DNA of 64,000 bases from CAYGYG01 sp964354155 (GTDB lineage: Bacteria; Hydrothermota; Tepidihabitantia; SM23-42; CAYGYG01), in the NCBI GenBank assembly GCA_964354155.1, contig CAYGYG010000014.1, positions 1 through 64,000 on the forward strand, written 5' to 3'. A model generated the notes under the pieces. It searched no databases, had not been told where the DNA came from, and saw only the letters and a program-made list of their open reading frames with translations. The position numbers and the translations under genes are program-made. Positions 45,113 to 54,203 of the stretch are shown here, in pieces. The first letter of the stretch is position 1. The number at the start of each line of letters is the position of its first letter.

Positions 45113-45932
45113 GATAAATCTCGGGCTGAGGGTAGTTGGCAAGCGGTCCGACGGTTACCACGACATCGAGACCATTTTTTCCACCATCAGTCTTTACGAT
45201 GAGCTGACCATCACGCGAACCGAAGCGGGCATCAGCCTGGACTGTCCCGGTGCCCGCCTGCCGTGCGGCCGCCGCAATCTTGCCTACCGCGCCGCCGCTC
45301 TCTTTCTCGAACACAGTCGGGTTGCGGCCGGGGTGAGCATCCGGCTGCAGAAGAAAATACCCGTCGGGGCGGGCCTGGGCGGCGGTTCAGCCGACGCGGC
45401 CTGCGTTCTCAAAGGACTGCGCGATCTCTTCGGACTTGGCACCAGCGATCAGGAATTGGTCGAGCTCGGCCGCACCCTGGGCATGGATGTTCCGTTTTTC
45501 ATCGGCGGGGGAGCAGCGTACGCCCGGGGTCGGGGCGACGAGCTCGAGCATTTCCCGTTGCCGCGAATGAGTCTGATCATCTGCCACCCGGGGTTCTCGA
45601 TATCGACGAAATGGGCCTACGAGAATATCGGGTCAAACTTGACAAAAGAAGAAAATTGGATTACAATGTTGAGAAAGGGCCTCGAAACACAGGATTTCGC
45701 GCTGGTCCGGCAGTACCTGATTAATGACTTCGAGCCGCTGGTCTTCAAGCTCTATCCGGAACTGGGGCGCATCAAGGATGAGCTGTTGAAGCTCGGCGCT
45801 CGGGGAGCGCTGCTCTCGGGCTCAGGGTCCGCGCTCTACGCCATTGTCGATGAGGCATCGAAGCCCGGCATAAAGCGATTTCTCGACGAACATCGGAAGC
45901 AGTACTCGGTTGCCGAGACCGGACCGTTTTAA
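45087..45932 (+). CDS. ispE: 4-diphosphocytidyl-2-C-methyl-D-erythritol kinase
   Basis: 281 residues. GHMP kinase of the MEP isoprenoid pathway. Starts [26 protein letters not shown]; ATP loop [20 protein letters not shown] near 93; catalytic Asp in [20 protein letters not shown]; C-terminal [14 protein letters not shown]. ATG 45087 is chosen; a TTG one codon upstream is the alternative. It overlaps the preceding gene. Confidence 0.95.
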   Translation: [281 protein letters not shown]

Positions 45933-45972
45933 GAAACATTGGCGGGCGTTTTGCCGATCGTCATTCTCTTAC

Positions 45973-46043
45973 TGGGGCGTCGTCTAATGGCAGGACGCAG
46001 GATTTTGGATCCTGTTGTGGAGGTTCGAATCCCCCCGCCCCAG
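45973..46043 (+). tRNA. tRNA-Gln (TTG)
   Basis: A 71-nt cloverleaf. Acceptor TGGGGCG pairs with CGCCCCA, discriminator G. D arm GTCTAATGGCAGGAC, anticodon stem CAGGA/TCCTG with loop TTTTGGA reading TTG, T loop TTCGAAT. It lies 40 bp after ispE and 26 bp before prs, so it may be part of that transcript. Confidence 0.95.
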
Positions 46044-46069
46044 CTGGTAAGCATAAGGAGTAACCGTCT

Positions 46070-47020
46070 ATGAACCGTGGAATAAAGGTATTTGTCGGCA
46101 GTGCCAGCAAGGACCTGGGCCGAAGGATCTGTGATGCCATTGGCATTGACCCGGGCGCCGCCACCGTAACCAAGTTTTCTGACGGCGAGATCAAGGTTAA
46201 GATCAACGAGAACGTCCGCGGGTACGACGCCTACATCGTCCAGTCGACCTATCCGCCGGGCGATCATCTCGTTGAACTGCTGCTTTTCATGGATGCCCTG
46301 AAGCGGGCGTCGGCCGAGCGCATCACCGCGGTCATCCCCTACTTCGGATATGCGCGGCAAGATCGGAAGGACGAACCGCGCGTGCCCATTTCGGCCAAGC
46401 TCTTTGCCAATCTCATCGCCACCGCGGGCGCCAACCGGGTGCTCACCATGGAATTGCACGCCGAGCAGATTCAAGGCTTCTTCGACATTCCGGTCGACCA
46501 CCTCTATGCCGTGCCGGTCTTCTGGAATTTCTTCCGGAAGAGAAACCTCAAGACCTACGCCATCGTCTCGCCCGATGTCGGTCGTGTCAAACGGGCCCGT
46601 GGGTTTGCCCGTCGCCTCGGCGGCAATCTGCCCATCGTCATCATCGATAAACGGCGGACCGGTCCTAATCGATCGGCGGTCGTCAATGTCATCGGTGACA
46701 TCAGAGGCAAGACTGCCCTGCTGTTTGACGATATCCTTGATACCGGCGGCACGCTCGTCGATGCGGCCCGTGCCGTCAAGCAACACGGCGCCCGGAGAGT
46801 CCTGGCCTGCATAACCCATCCTCTCTTCTCCGGGCCGGCACGCAAGCGGATCGACGATTCACCCATAGAAGAAGTAGTGGCTACGGACACGATCCCGGTG
46901 CCGGCGGATCGGTTGAGCAAGAAGGTCAAAATCCTTACCGTCGCCCGGCTGCTCGCTGATGCCATCGTCCGTATTCACCATGCCCGCTCCATCAGCGTAC
47001 TATTTAAGGAGATCCTATGA
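46070..47020 (+). CDS. prs: Ribose-phosphate pyrophosphokinase
   Basis: 316 residues. Makes PRPP from ribose 5-phosphate and ATP, feeding nucleotides and the histidine pathway encoded further on. FSDGEIKVKINENVRG, ITAVIPYFGYARQDRKDEPRVPISAKLFANL, VSPDVGRVKRARGFA and the PRPP loop LLFDDILDTGGTLVDAA are all present. AAGGAG lies upstream. Its stop overlaps rplY (ATGA). Confidence 0.97.
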   Translation: MNRGIKVFVGSASKDLGRRICDAIGIDPGAATVTKFSDGEIKVKINENVRGYDAYIVQSTYPPGDHLVELLLFMDALKRASAERITAVIPYFGYARQDRKDEPRVPISAKLFANLIATAGANRVLTMELHAEQIQGFFDIPVDHLYAVPVFWNFFRKRNLKTYAIVSPDVGRVKRARGFARRLGGNLPIVIIDKRRTGPNRSAVVNVIGDIRGKTALLFDDILDTGGTLVDAARAVKQHGARRVLACITHPLFSGPARKRIDDSPIEEVVATDTIPVPADRLSKKVKILTVARLLADAIVRIHHARSISVLFKEIL

Positions 47021-47826
47021 GACCAACCCTCAAAGTCACAACTCGGAACAAAACCGGCAAGCAGTACGCCAAGAAGATCCGGCAGGAAGGTAAAGTACCG
47101 GGCGTCATCTACGGTCACGGCGAGAAGAGCTTCGGTGTGCTGATCGACCAGAAGGAGTTCCTGAATCTGATCGATACAACCAAGAGCGAGTCAACCATTC
47201 TGGAAGTCATGATTGACGATAAAGACAAGGTGCCCTGCATCATTAAGTCGATTCAGCGCAACCCGCTGAACGATCGATTCCTCAATATCGATTTCCAGCA
47301 CATTCATCTGTCCGAGAAAATCACGGTGCGGGTACCGATCATCCTCAAAGGCGAGGCCCCGGGCATCAAGCAGGGCGGCGTCCTCGACCACCGCTTGCAC
47401 GAAGTGGAAATCAAGTGCCTGCCGGATGATGTCTTGTCCCGGATCGAAGTTGACATTTCCCAGCTTAAAATCGGCGAGACTCTCCACATCGGCTATCTCC
47501 ATTTCGACAAAGTTGAATTCCTGCTGCCCAAGGATGCCCCGATCGTTTCGGTCCTGGTGCCCAAGGAAGTTGCCCCTGTGGCCGCGCCCGTCGAAGAGAC
47601 GAAAGAACCGGAGCTCATCCGCGAGAAGAAAGAAGCGAAAGAGGAAGACGCAGAAACCACCAAGGGCGCCAAGGCGGAAAAACCAAAGGAAGAGAAACCG
47701 AAAGAGAAAGAGAAAGAGAAGGAGAAGCCCAAGGAGAAGGAGAAAGAAAAGCCCAAAGAGAAAGAAAAGCCTAAAGAGAAAGAGAAAGAAAAGCCTAAAG
47801 AAAAGGAGAAAGAAAAGGCGGGGTAG
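47017..47826 (+). CDS. rplY: Large ribosomal subunit protein bL25 (CTC form) with long Lys/Glu tail
   Basis: 269 residues. Residues 5-95 are the 5S rRNA-binding L25 domain (GKVPGVIYGHGEKSFGVLID, PLNDRFLNIDFQHI) and 96-185 the CTC beta domain (RVPIILKGEAPGIKQGGVLDHRLHEVEIKCLPDDV). From about 190 the protein becomes a low-complexity tail of alternating KEKEKPKE units reaching the stop. Short tails are known in CTC proteins; this one is long (about 75 residues) and nearly pure Lys/Glu/Pro, and the DNA is a GAGAAAGA-type tract that may vary in length. Confidence 0.95.
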   Translation: MRPTLKVTTRNKTGKQYAKKIRQEGKVPGVIYGHGEKSFGVLIDQKEFLNLIDTTKSESTILEVMIDDKDKVPCIIKSIQRNPLNDRFLNIDFQHIHLSEKITVRVPIILKGEAPGIKQGGVLDHRLHEVEIKCLPDDVLSRIEVDISQLKIGETLHIGYLHFDKVEFLLPKDAPIVSVLVPKEVAPVAAPVEETKEPELIREKKEAKEEDAETTKGAKAEKPKEEKPKEKEKEKEKPKEKEKEKPKEKEKPKEKEKEKPKEKEKEKAG

Positions 47827-48405
47827 TTGATTCTGTTTGGTCTTGGCAATCCGGGAAACAAGTACCTGTTGACACGTCACAACTTCGGCTTCATGTGCCT
47901 GGACCTTCTGGCATTCAATTATAAGCTCGTATTCAGGAAAAGCACGGAAAGGAGCATCGCCGCAGGGGTAATCATGAATACGCCGGTCATCTTGTGCAAG
48001 CCGCTCATTTTCATGAACGGCTCCGGGCTGGTCGTCAAGCGGATGCTCGACAAGAACTTCCCGGCCGGCGACAGCGGGGAAGCCGGTTTTGCTGTGATCT
48101 GCGATGATCTCAATCTCCCCTTGGGCCGTATTAAACTCTACAAACGCGGCACCGATGGCGGCCATCTTGGACTGCGTTCGATCATTGACGCGCTCGATAC
48201 TATCGCTTTCCCGAGTATCAGACTCGGAATCGGTCCGCCCCCGAAGACCGACTGGTCCGAATTCGTGCTCGACGATTTCCGGGAGGACGAATTAGGCACC
48301 GTCCGGCAAGTGCTGGAGCGCACGGCGCACGGCATCGACCTGCTGTTTGCCAAGGGGTTTGCCGCGGCCCAAACCTTTCTCAATACAAGGACGGTCGCGC
48401 CATGA
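47827..48405 (+). CDS. pth: Peptidyl-tRNA hydrolase
   Basis: 192 residues. Starts at TTG directly after the rplY stop; the family N-terminus ILFGLGNPGNKYLLTRHNFGFMCLD supports this. Catalytic His is in TRHNFGF, Asn in FMNGSGLVVK, and Asp in CDDLNLPLGRIKLYKRGTDGGHLGLRSI. Recycles stalled peptidyl-tRNA. Overlaps ychF by 4 nt. Confidence 0.96.
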   Translation: MILFGLGNPGNKYLLTRHNFGFMCLDLLAFNYKLVFRKSTERSIAAGVIMNTPVILCKPLIFMNGSGLVVKRMLDKNFPAGDSGEAGFAVICDDLNLPLGRIKLYKRGTDGGHLGLRSIIDALDTIAFPSIRLGIGPPPKTDWSEFVLDDFREDELGTVRQVLERTAHGIDLLFAKGFAAAQTFLNTRTVAP

Positions 48406-49421
48406 GGGTGGGCATCATTGGCCTGCCCAACAGCGGTAAGTCGAGTCTCTTCAATCTTCTGACGCATGCCGGGGCCGCGGTCGGAATCTACCCTTTCACC
48501 ACCACCGACCGGAATGTGGGGGTCGTCCCGGTTCAGGACGAACGGCTACCGCGCCTGGCCCACGTCACCAAACCGCAGAAGCTCACCCCGGCAACCATTC
48601 GGGTTGTTGACATCGCCGGTCTGGTCAAAGGCGCCAGCCGGAACGAGGGGCTGGGCAACAAATTCCTGGCCCACATCAGGGAAGTCGATCTGGTTCTCCA
48701 TCTCGTGCGCGCTTTCGAGGACGCAAACATTCCGCATGTCTACGCAACCATTGACCCGGCACGGGACTATGACATCGTCGTCTACGAGCTACTGATGGCC
48801 GACCTTGACATGGTCGACAAACGGCTCGACCGGATCAAGGTGAAGGCCGAAGCCAAAGAAGAGCGCGGGATTCTTGAGCATCTCCGGCAGAGCCTGAGCT
48901 GTGGTCAGCGGCCCAACGTCGCCGGCCTGCCGGGGAAACTGCCGGCCGACCTGCCGCTGCTTTCCACCAAACCTGAAATCGTGGTGCTTAATTTCGGCGC
49001 GGGCGGCGCGACCCCGGTCCCTCTTGGCGGCTTCAGAATCTCAGTCAGCGTCGAAGCCGAGATTCCCGATTTTCTTCCCGAAGAGAAGCGCACCCTGCGT
49101 ACTGAACTCAACCTCGAACGCGACGGCGTCGAAGGACTCATTGAGGATTGCTTCGACCGACTGAAACTGATCCGGTTCTACACGATCAAAGGCGATGAGA
49201 CCCGGGCTTGGGCCATTGCCCGGGGTGCGACCGCGCTCGAAGCCGCCGGCCTCATTCACAGCGATCTCAAGGAGGGTTTCATCAAAGCCGAGGTGGTCAA
49301 TGTTGATGACCTCATCAACAGCGGCGATTTTGCCTCGGCGGCAAGCAAGGGGAAAGTAAAAATAGAGGGACGCGAGTATCATGTCAAAGATGGCGACGTC
49401 CTTCTCATCAAATTCAGGTGA
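48402..49421 (+). CDS. ychF: YchF/Ola1-family nucleotide-binding protein
   Basis: 339 residues. G1 GLPNSGKSSLFNLLT, IYPFTTTDRNVGVV, G3 DIAGLVKGASRNEGLGNKFLAHIREVD, coiled-coil insertion near 125-160, C-terminal TGS domain (IRFYTIKGDETRAWAIARGATALEAAGLIHSDLKEGFIKAEV). YchF proteins prefer ATP and bind ribosomes. Pairing with pth is a common conserved neighbourhood. Confidence 0.96.
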   Translation: MRVGIIGLPNSGKSSLFNLLTHAGAAVGIYPFTTTDRNVGVVPVQDERLPRLAHVTKPQKLTPATIRVVDIAGLVKGASRNEGLGNKFLAHIREVDLVLHLVRAFEDANIPHVYATIDPARDYDIVVYELLMADLDMVDKRLDRIKVKAEAKEERGILEHLRQSLSCGQRPNVAGLPGKLPADLPLLSTKPEIVVLNFGAGGATPVPLGGFRISVSVEAEIPDFLPEEKRTLRTELNLERDGVEGLIEDCFDRLKLIRFYTIKGDETRAWAIARGATALEAAGLIHSDLKEGFIKAEVVNVDDLINSGDFASAASKGKVKIEGREYHVKDGDVLLIKFR

Positions 49422-49426
49422 GAATC

Positions 49427-50257
49427 ATGGATAAACTAACGAATCTTTCAAGAGCCGCCGAAATGGTGTTCAGTCTGGGGAATTTCATGTTCCTCGGATT
49501 TCTGGTTCTGGGCTTTGCCGGTGCCTGGCTGTTGTCGATACTGTTTGCGGTCGTGGAACGCTACCTTGAGACACGCTGGCCGCCTTCGAAAAAGATCCTC
49601 GACGTCGTCACGCAGCCGATCCTGATGCTGATCCTGGTTACCGCCTACGCCATCGGCAGCGCGTTCCTCACCCTGCCCGGTGCGTGGTTGGACTCGTTCA
49701 GCGGTGCCGGGCAGTACCTGACCTATCTGACCTTCAGCTGGTTTGCGGTCAATCTCGTCGCCGTGCTGCTGGCCCGGCTGACCGTGAAGGGTGCGCGTTT
49801 CCTTCGTCTTGCCCTGTTCGTCGTCTTGATCGTGCTCTTCTCGCTTCTGTTCCTCGCCAATTGGCCGGCCCTGATTGCCGGTGTCATCCTGGCCGCTCTA
49901 TTCTACATCCTGGTCTATCGAATTTCGTCGCTCCCTTCGCCCGGTTTCGTGCAACTGGCCGGCGAACATAAACCATACCCGAGACTGATCCAGGTTCATC
50001 TCTATCTGGGCCTCAAGACGACCGGTGACAACATCGAACAGGCGATTGCTCTGATCAAAGAGGCCATCACAACCGTGAACGGAACCGGCGCTGAGAAATC
50101 CGCAATCTTCAGCGGCTTTGCACCAACCGGCCTTGACATTATGATAAAATACTATATAGTTGACTTGGCGCATCTTGATCAGGTCAAAAATGACGTTAAC
50201 CTGACCATTGTCAAGAAACTGAACGCAGCCGGCATTGAACTCGGCGCAGTCGGTTAG
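49427..50257 (+). CDS. Membrane protein with MscS-like cytoplasmic tail
   Basis: 276 residues from the ATG at 49427 (AGGTGA upstream; GTG at 49418 is the alternative). About four to five TM segments occupy residues 15-165. The last 95 residues (PRLIQVHLYLGLKTTGDNIEQAIALIKEAI, IMIKYYIVDLAHLDQVKNDVNLTIVKKLNAAGIEL) resemble the alpha/beta C-terminal domain of MscS channels. The conserved MscS beta domain that normally links pore and tail is not visible. So it is either a divergent small channel or another membrane protein that reuses the tail. Assignment rests on pattern recognition only. Confidence 0.55.
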   Translation: MDKLTNLSRAAEMVFSLGNFMFLGFLVLGFAGAWLLSILFAVVERYLETRWPPSKKILDVVTQPILMLILVTAYAIGSAFLTLPGAWLDSFSGAGQYLTYLTFSWFAVNLVAVLLARLTVKGARFLRLALFVVLIVLFSLLFLANWPALIAGVILAALFYILVYRISSLPSPGFVQLAGEHKPYPRLIQVHLYLGLKTTGDNIEQAIALIKEAITTVNGTGAEKSAIFSGFAPTGLDIMIKYYIVDLAHLDQVKNDVNLTIVKKLNAAGIELGAVG

Positions 50258-50292
50258 GTTTCTTTGACCAAAGCACTTACTAAGGAGGCAAG

Positions 50293-50751
50293 ATGAGAAG
50301 AAAATGCCTGATCTGGTTGACGGTCTTAGGAGTCGTCGGCCTCATCGGCTGTGGCGAAGACGAAGTCTCCAGCATCAATATCACCGCGGACAATGTGACG
50401 GTGTCGATGAAGCTGTACGGCTGGTGGGCCAACTCCGACACGGCCCAGATCGTCACTTTCAGCGCCGGCGGTGGTTCCTATCAGTCGGACTTCCCCTCGA
50501 TCTGGATCCAATTCCCCAAACAAGCCGTGGGCTCGTATTCGGAAGGTACACCGAACGTCGAGCTTCAGTATTGGGATGAGTTCGGCACCTTCTTCCGTTC
50601 CGAGAACCGCGGTGCTTGTAACATCACCATCACCGGCATTGACCCGCTGACCGGTTCGTTCGGCGGCTCCATCTACTCCAGTGCCATGATTAAGAAAGAA
50701 CTTAACGGCAACTTCAACGTGCTGACCGGAGACTATCAGGGAATAAGGTAG
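50293..50751 (+). CDS. Predicted lipoprotein of unknown function
   Basis: 152 residues. Lipoprotein signal: basic start, hydrophobic core VVGLIGC with Cys20 as the lipidation site. The mature part is beta-rich with many Gly, Ser, Trp and Tyr (VSMKLYGWWANSDTAQIVTF, NITITGIDPLTGSFGGSIYSS). The last phrase resembles small lipoproteins with a 'form of calycin or DUF6252-like' pattern, but I do not claim a family. AAGGAGG precedes the ATG. Confidence 0.75.
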   Translation: MRRKCLIWLTVLGVVGLIGCGEDEVSSINITADNVTVSMKLYGWWANSDTAQIVTFSAGGGSYQSDFPSIWIQFPKQAVGSYSEGTPNVELQYWDEFGTFFRSENRGACNITITGIDPLTGSFGGSIYSSAMIKKELNGNFNVLTGDYQGIR

Positions 50752-50797
50752 CCGCGCGTTGGTGAACCGGGAATCTTAGGGGAACCCAGGACGCCGT

Positions 50798-50911
50798 TTA
50801 CTCCCGCACCGGCAGCATTTGGAGAACGGTCTGGACCTGGGCATCGGCCGGCATCCGCTTGAGGTACGCTTCGCGATAAAGCCGTGCGCTGTCCGCGACG
50901 CGCCTTGCCTT
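50798..50911 (-). other. Coding-like in-frame extension beyond the stop of the large coiled-coil gene
   Basis: Directly after the TGA at 50912-50914 the same frame stays open for 37 codons to a TAA at 50798. It reads as plausible protein (RVADSARLYREAYLKRMPAD, then AQVQTVLQMLPVRE). There is no ATG at its head. It may be a C-terminal extension lost through a nonsense change, a readthrough product, or chance. Confidence 0.35.
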
Positions 50912-53900
50912 TCACTCTTTCAACAACTCCTCAAAATAGGCCCGGATTAGCCTTTCGTACTCGAGTGGATATCCCTCTTTCAAACCTTTCATCAGCTCTT
51001 CGCGCAAGCGCCGCTTCCGCTCACCAAGGTCTTCGGACAGTTGCCGGGGCCGGGCCCGCCCCAGCATCTCCTCGCCCGGTTTCGCAACCCGCTTCTTCTC
51101 GCTGTCCTGTTTGCGGATCGACTGCCGGGTGTCGAGCAGGCGCGACAGGATCTTCTGCTGTCGTTGTATCAACTCCCGGTCAAGTTTGTATTGGTATAGC
51201 TCCTGCTCACTCTCTTCCATGCTCCGCGCCAGGGCATTGAGTTCCTCCCTCAACCCGGCGTCACTGAGCTTCTGCCCCAGACCGGACAGCGCCTCGCGCA
51301 GTTCACGCTGGCGCGCGGCCAGGCGGCCGAGCTGTTCGCGCTGGGCTGAACCCATGCCGCCCACCGGTATCGGAATAAGGCCGTCAAGCGATTGATTAAG
51401 CATCATCTGTTCCGCCGCGAGACTCGAAAGTGCCGCCATGAAGCCGTCCATGCCGGTTGACGAACCGCCTTGAGCCGCGTCCTGAAGTGAACCGATCAGC
51501 CGCTGCGCCGTCGCGTTCATTTGGGCCAATGCCGCGGTCGCCTGGGCGCGTCCGATTTCGGCCTTGGCTCCTTCGAAGCTCTGCACCGCACCGGCCATCA
51601 AGTCCATCGACTGCCCCATTCCCTTGCCGACGTCCGAACCCACAAACATCGATTTTTTCTGCGTGCCGAAGAGACTGTCTCTCAGCTCCCGCATCGATTC
51701 CACCAATGCCCGCTGCTGCGGCCCGGGGTCAGCGGTTCGGCCCTGGGCAATGGCCTCCTGCTCTTCGGATATTGCCAGCAGGCGGTTGATGCGGCGCACG
51801 ATGTCGCGCTGGACATCATCCTTGCGTTGCCCGGCCAGACGGTTCTGCAGGGAGGACAACGTCTCCTTGACATCTTCGATGTCTTGCGCCACGGCACGAC
51901 TGATTTGACCAGCGGCAGCTTTGTCATTCTCCTGCAGTGCCTTTTGCGCCCGCATCGTCTTTTCCACGACCCCTCGCGCCTCGATTTCTTTCAAGAGAGC
52001 CTTCAGGGCCTCGCGGATTTCGTTTTCCAACGATACATCACCGCTCAGTTTGCCGATATCGCTCTTCATATCCTTCAATCCTTCACCGACTTTCTGTTGG
52101 GCCTCCGCCGCCGCCGGGCGATCCTTAAGAAGGTCAATCGACCGCTGTTCTCCGAGCAGTTTCTCGGCTTTCATCACCAGGGCCTTGAGTTTCTCCTCGT
52201 GCCGGAATCGCTTCAACACCTCGATCGCCCGCTCGATATTCTTCCTGATGTCCGCCTGGGCCGCTTGCAGTTGCTTAAGGTCGAATCCGAACTCCGGATC
52301 TTCGCGCGCCAGCCGCTCTTCAAGGCGTTTCACCAGGTTCGCGTACTGCTCGGGCATGATTTCCTGCATCAGCCGGCTCATCTCTTCGAGCCGTTCCACC
52401 GCTTCCTGGTCAAGAACCATCCCCTCGTTCATCTTGTCGATGGTCCGTTCCAGCTCGCTGATCCACGCCTCGGCCTTGCTCGCAAGCTCTTGCTGCCCGC
52501 GAACAATCTCTTCGAGGTCTTTCCGGTCGGACCAATCGATCTTCTTGTCGCGTCGGTACTTCTCCTCGACCCGCTTGGTGTTCTGGGCAAGAGCCTCCTG
52601 CGTTTCCTCAAGACGCCCCAAATCCGCGGTCAACCGGTCTTCCTTGGCGGCAACATCATCATAGATTTCCGCGACGGTCGGGAACCGTATCCGCATCAGC
52701 TCGCTTCGGGACGCTTTGGGACCTGAATAGGCATCGTTATCCCACCCTTGAACATAGTAGACCAGCTCATCGCCCGGCAACATCCCCAAGCTCGTGAGGT
52801 CCCAGTCCGAGTTAAGGGTCGCTTCGACCTGCCCTTTCTTGATCTCGATCGGCCGGCTCGATTCCTTATCTTTCAACCGGTAGATCAAGTCGACGCGGGA
52901 CAAACCGTAGTCGTCCATCGCCCGCACGCCGATCTTCACCCTCATTTCGATCGGTAAATCGATCTCCGGTTCCGGGCTTGTGACCTCGATCAAAGGCGAC
53001 AGATCCGGGATTGCCACCAGCGGCAGCCGAACCGCCAGGCTGTCATTCCCTCCCAGCAGCAGCCGGCCCTCGCCGCTGTTTCTCAGGACGAATTCCCGGC
53101 TGAATCTTTCGCCGTTCAAGCTTAAGGGTAGGGTGTCGCCATCGATAAGGAGGAGGCCGAACGCCAGCCGGGCCGACGCACGCCCCTGGAGCAGAATCCT
53201 GGTCCCGCGCAAAGCCGTGACCTCACCCTTCGTTGTCACCTGGGGGGCCAATCCGGTGTACGCAGGGTAGACGCATTCCAACGACAGTTCTCTGATCGCC
53301 AACGGTTCTTCCGGGCGGATCATCCGCGCCGGTGTCGACTTGTTCCGAATCACGAAGCGGTACGAGAAATCCTGTTCAATTCGAATCGTCTTGTCCGCCC
53401 GGCCGTCGGTCAACGGCAGATTGAAACAGTTCCGCGCTTTGCCCGAATAGATCTCGAGTCTCGCCTGCGCCGGCAGATTCACACCGAATGCCTGGACCGC
53501 AAGGACGATTGCCTGGCCGCGGGTTGTTCTCCGCCCGGTCGGCTCCAGATGAAGACTCGTATCGCGGGTCAGGCCGTAGAAGAACCGTCCCGGGGTCAGC
53601 GCCGCATAGCCCAGCACGAGAATCGTCGCTAAGGCAACGAGCTGGACCCGGTGACCCAGGCCGCGCGCATCGAGATATCGGCTCGGCCGGAGCTGTTCCA
53701 TTTCCCTCGCCACCTCGGCGACCGCGGCGCGAATTAAGTCCGGCGAGTAGTTCTCCGGCGAGATCCCGGGCAACAGGGAAAGCTGGTACGCCGGCACCAG
53801 CCGGGCAGTGAATTTCGGCTCGCGCCGCTCAAGATACCGTGCGGCATCAAGCGCCGACATTTTTCTAAGCAACAACCACGGAGCAACGAAGGCCAGGACT

Positions 53901-54037
53901 ACCCAGTAGAAGGGTTTCAATAACAGCAGGCATACGAAGAATGTCACCATCGCCAGGGCAATTGTCAGCAGCAGTGTTTCGGCCGACCTCATCCCAAAAT
54001 GCATTCGGGCGAATTCCTTCAGTCGGGCTTCAATCAT
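50912..54037 (-). CDS. Very large membrane-anchored coiled-coil protein (DUF4175-like)
   Basis: About 1041 residues from the ATG at 54037. The frame is open 40 codons further, but a promoter lies inside that part. Two adjacent TM segments near the N-terminus (LLLTIALAMVTFFVCLLLL, FYWVVLAFVAPWLLL) and a third near 150; then a beta-rich extracytoplasmic region (about 190-430); then some 600 residues of charged coiled-coil rich in Gln, Glu, Arg, with a Gly/Met/Ser-rich break near 840-870. This layout matches DUF4175/TIGR02302-type proteins of unknown role, some linked to gliding or envelope functions. Family assignment is tentative. Confidence 0.7.
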   Translation of the reverse strand: MIEARLKEFARMHFGMRSAETLLLTIALAMVTFFVCLLLLKPFYWVVLAFVAPWLLLRKMSALDAARYLERREPKFTARLVPAYQLSLLPGISPENYSPDLIRAAVAEVAREMEQLRPSRYLDARGLGHRVQLVALATILVLGYAALTPGRFFYGLTRDTSLHLEPTGRRTTRGQAIVLAVQAFGVNLPAQARLEIYSGKARNCFNLPLTDGRADKTIRIEQDFSYRFVIRNKSTPARMIRPEEPLAIRELSLECVYPAYTGLAPQVTTKGEVTALRGTRILLQGRASARLAFGLLLIDGDTLPLSLNGERFSREFVLRNSGEGRLLLGGNDSLAVRLPLVAIPDLSPLIEVTSPEPEIDLPIEMRVKIGVRAMDDYGLSRVDLIYRLKDKESSRPIEIKKGQVEATLNSDWDLTSLGMLPGDELVYYVQGWDNDAYSGPKASRSELMRIRFPTVAEIYDDVAAKEDRLTADLGRLEETQEALAQNTKRVEEKYRRDKKIDWSDRKDLEEIVRGQQELASKAEAWISELERTIDKMNEGMVLDQEAVERLEEMSRLMQEIMPEQYANLVKRLEERLAREDPEFGFDLKQLQAAQADIRKNIERAIEVLKRFRHEEKLKALVMKAEKLLGEQRSIDLLKDRPAAAEAQQKVGEGLKDMKSDIGKLSGDVSLENEIREALKALLKEIEARGVVEKTMRAQKALQENDKAAAGQISRAVAQDIEDVKETLSSLQNRLAGQRKDDVQRDIVRRINRLLAISEEQEAIAQGRTADPGPQQRALVESMRELRDSLFGTQKKSMFVGSDVGKGMGQSMDLMAGAVQSFEGAKAEIGRAQATAALAQMNATAQRLIGSLQDAAQGGSSTGMDGFMAALSSLAAEQMMLNQSLDGLIPIPVGGMGSAQREQLGRLAARQRELREALSGLGQKLSDAGLREELNALARSMEESEQELYQYKLDRELIQRQQKILSRLLDTRQSIRKQDSEKKRVAKPGEEMLGRARPRQLSEDLGERKRRLREELMKGLKEGYPLEYERLIRAYFEELLKE

Positions 54038-54092
54038 CGACCTGAACCCCTTCCGGGACAACCGGCGCTTGGAACGTTCATTGCTGTGGAAG

Positions 54093-54120
54093 AGTATAAG
54101 TCGTTTTGCTGCCTTGTCAA
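54093..54120 (-). promoter_or_regulatory. Promoter of the large coiled-coil protein gene
   Basis: Minus strand TTGACA (54120-54115), 16-bp spacer, TATACT (54098-54093). Start near 54086 gives a leader of about 49 nt before ATG 54037. Confidence 0.7.
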
Positions 54121-54169
54121 CGTCCGATGGAGCGGCTCGGCATACCGGCAAATTCACAAGAAATCATTA

Positions 54170-54197
54170 TTGACACCACGCCGATTCCGGATATAAT
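54170..54197 (+). promoter_or_regulatory. Promoter of the histidine operon leader
   Basis: TTGACA 54170-54175, 16-bp spacer, TATAAT 54192-54197. ATG of a small ORF lies 6 nt later at 54204. The mRNA leader before hisG is then about 185 nt. Confidence 0.82.
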
Positions 54198-54203
54198 GGT
54201 GCC

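Noticed and set aside
45929..46819. Long minus-strand ORF antisense to prs and tRNA-Gln
   Set aside because: It mirrors a clear prs gene and crosses a tRNA. Long antisense frames are common in GC-rich coding DNA.
47191..48165. Minus-strand ORF of 324 codons antisense to rplY and pth
   Set aside because: Its Leu/Phe-rich stretch is the reverse complement of the GAGAAAG tract of the L25 tail, a composition artefact.
51521..52726. Plus-strand 401-codon ORF inside the coiled-coil gene
   Set aside because: Antisense to a continuous, well-behaved coding frame. No start signal and no recognisable domain.
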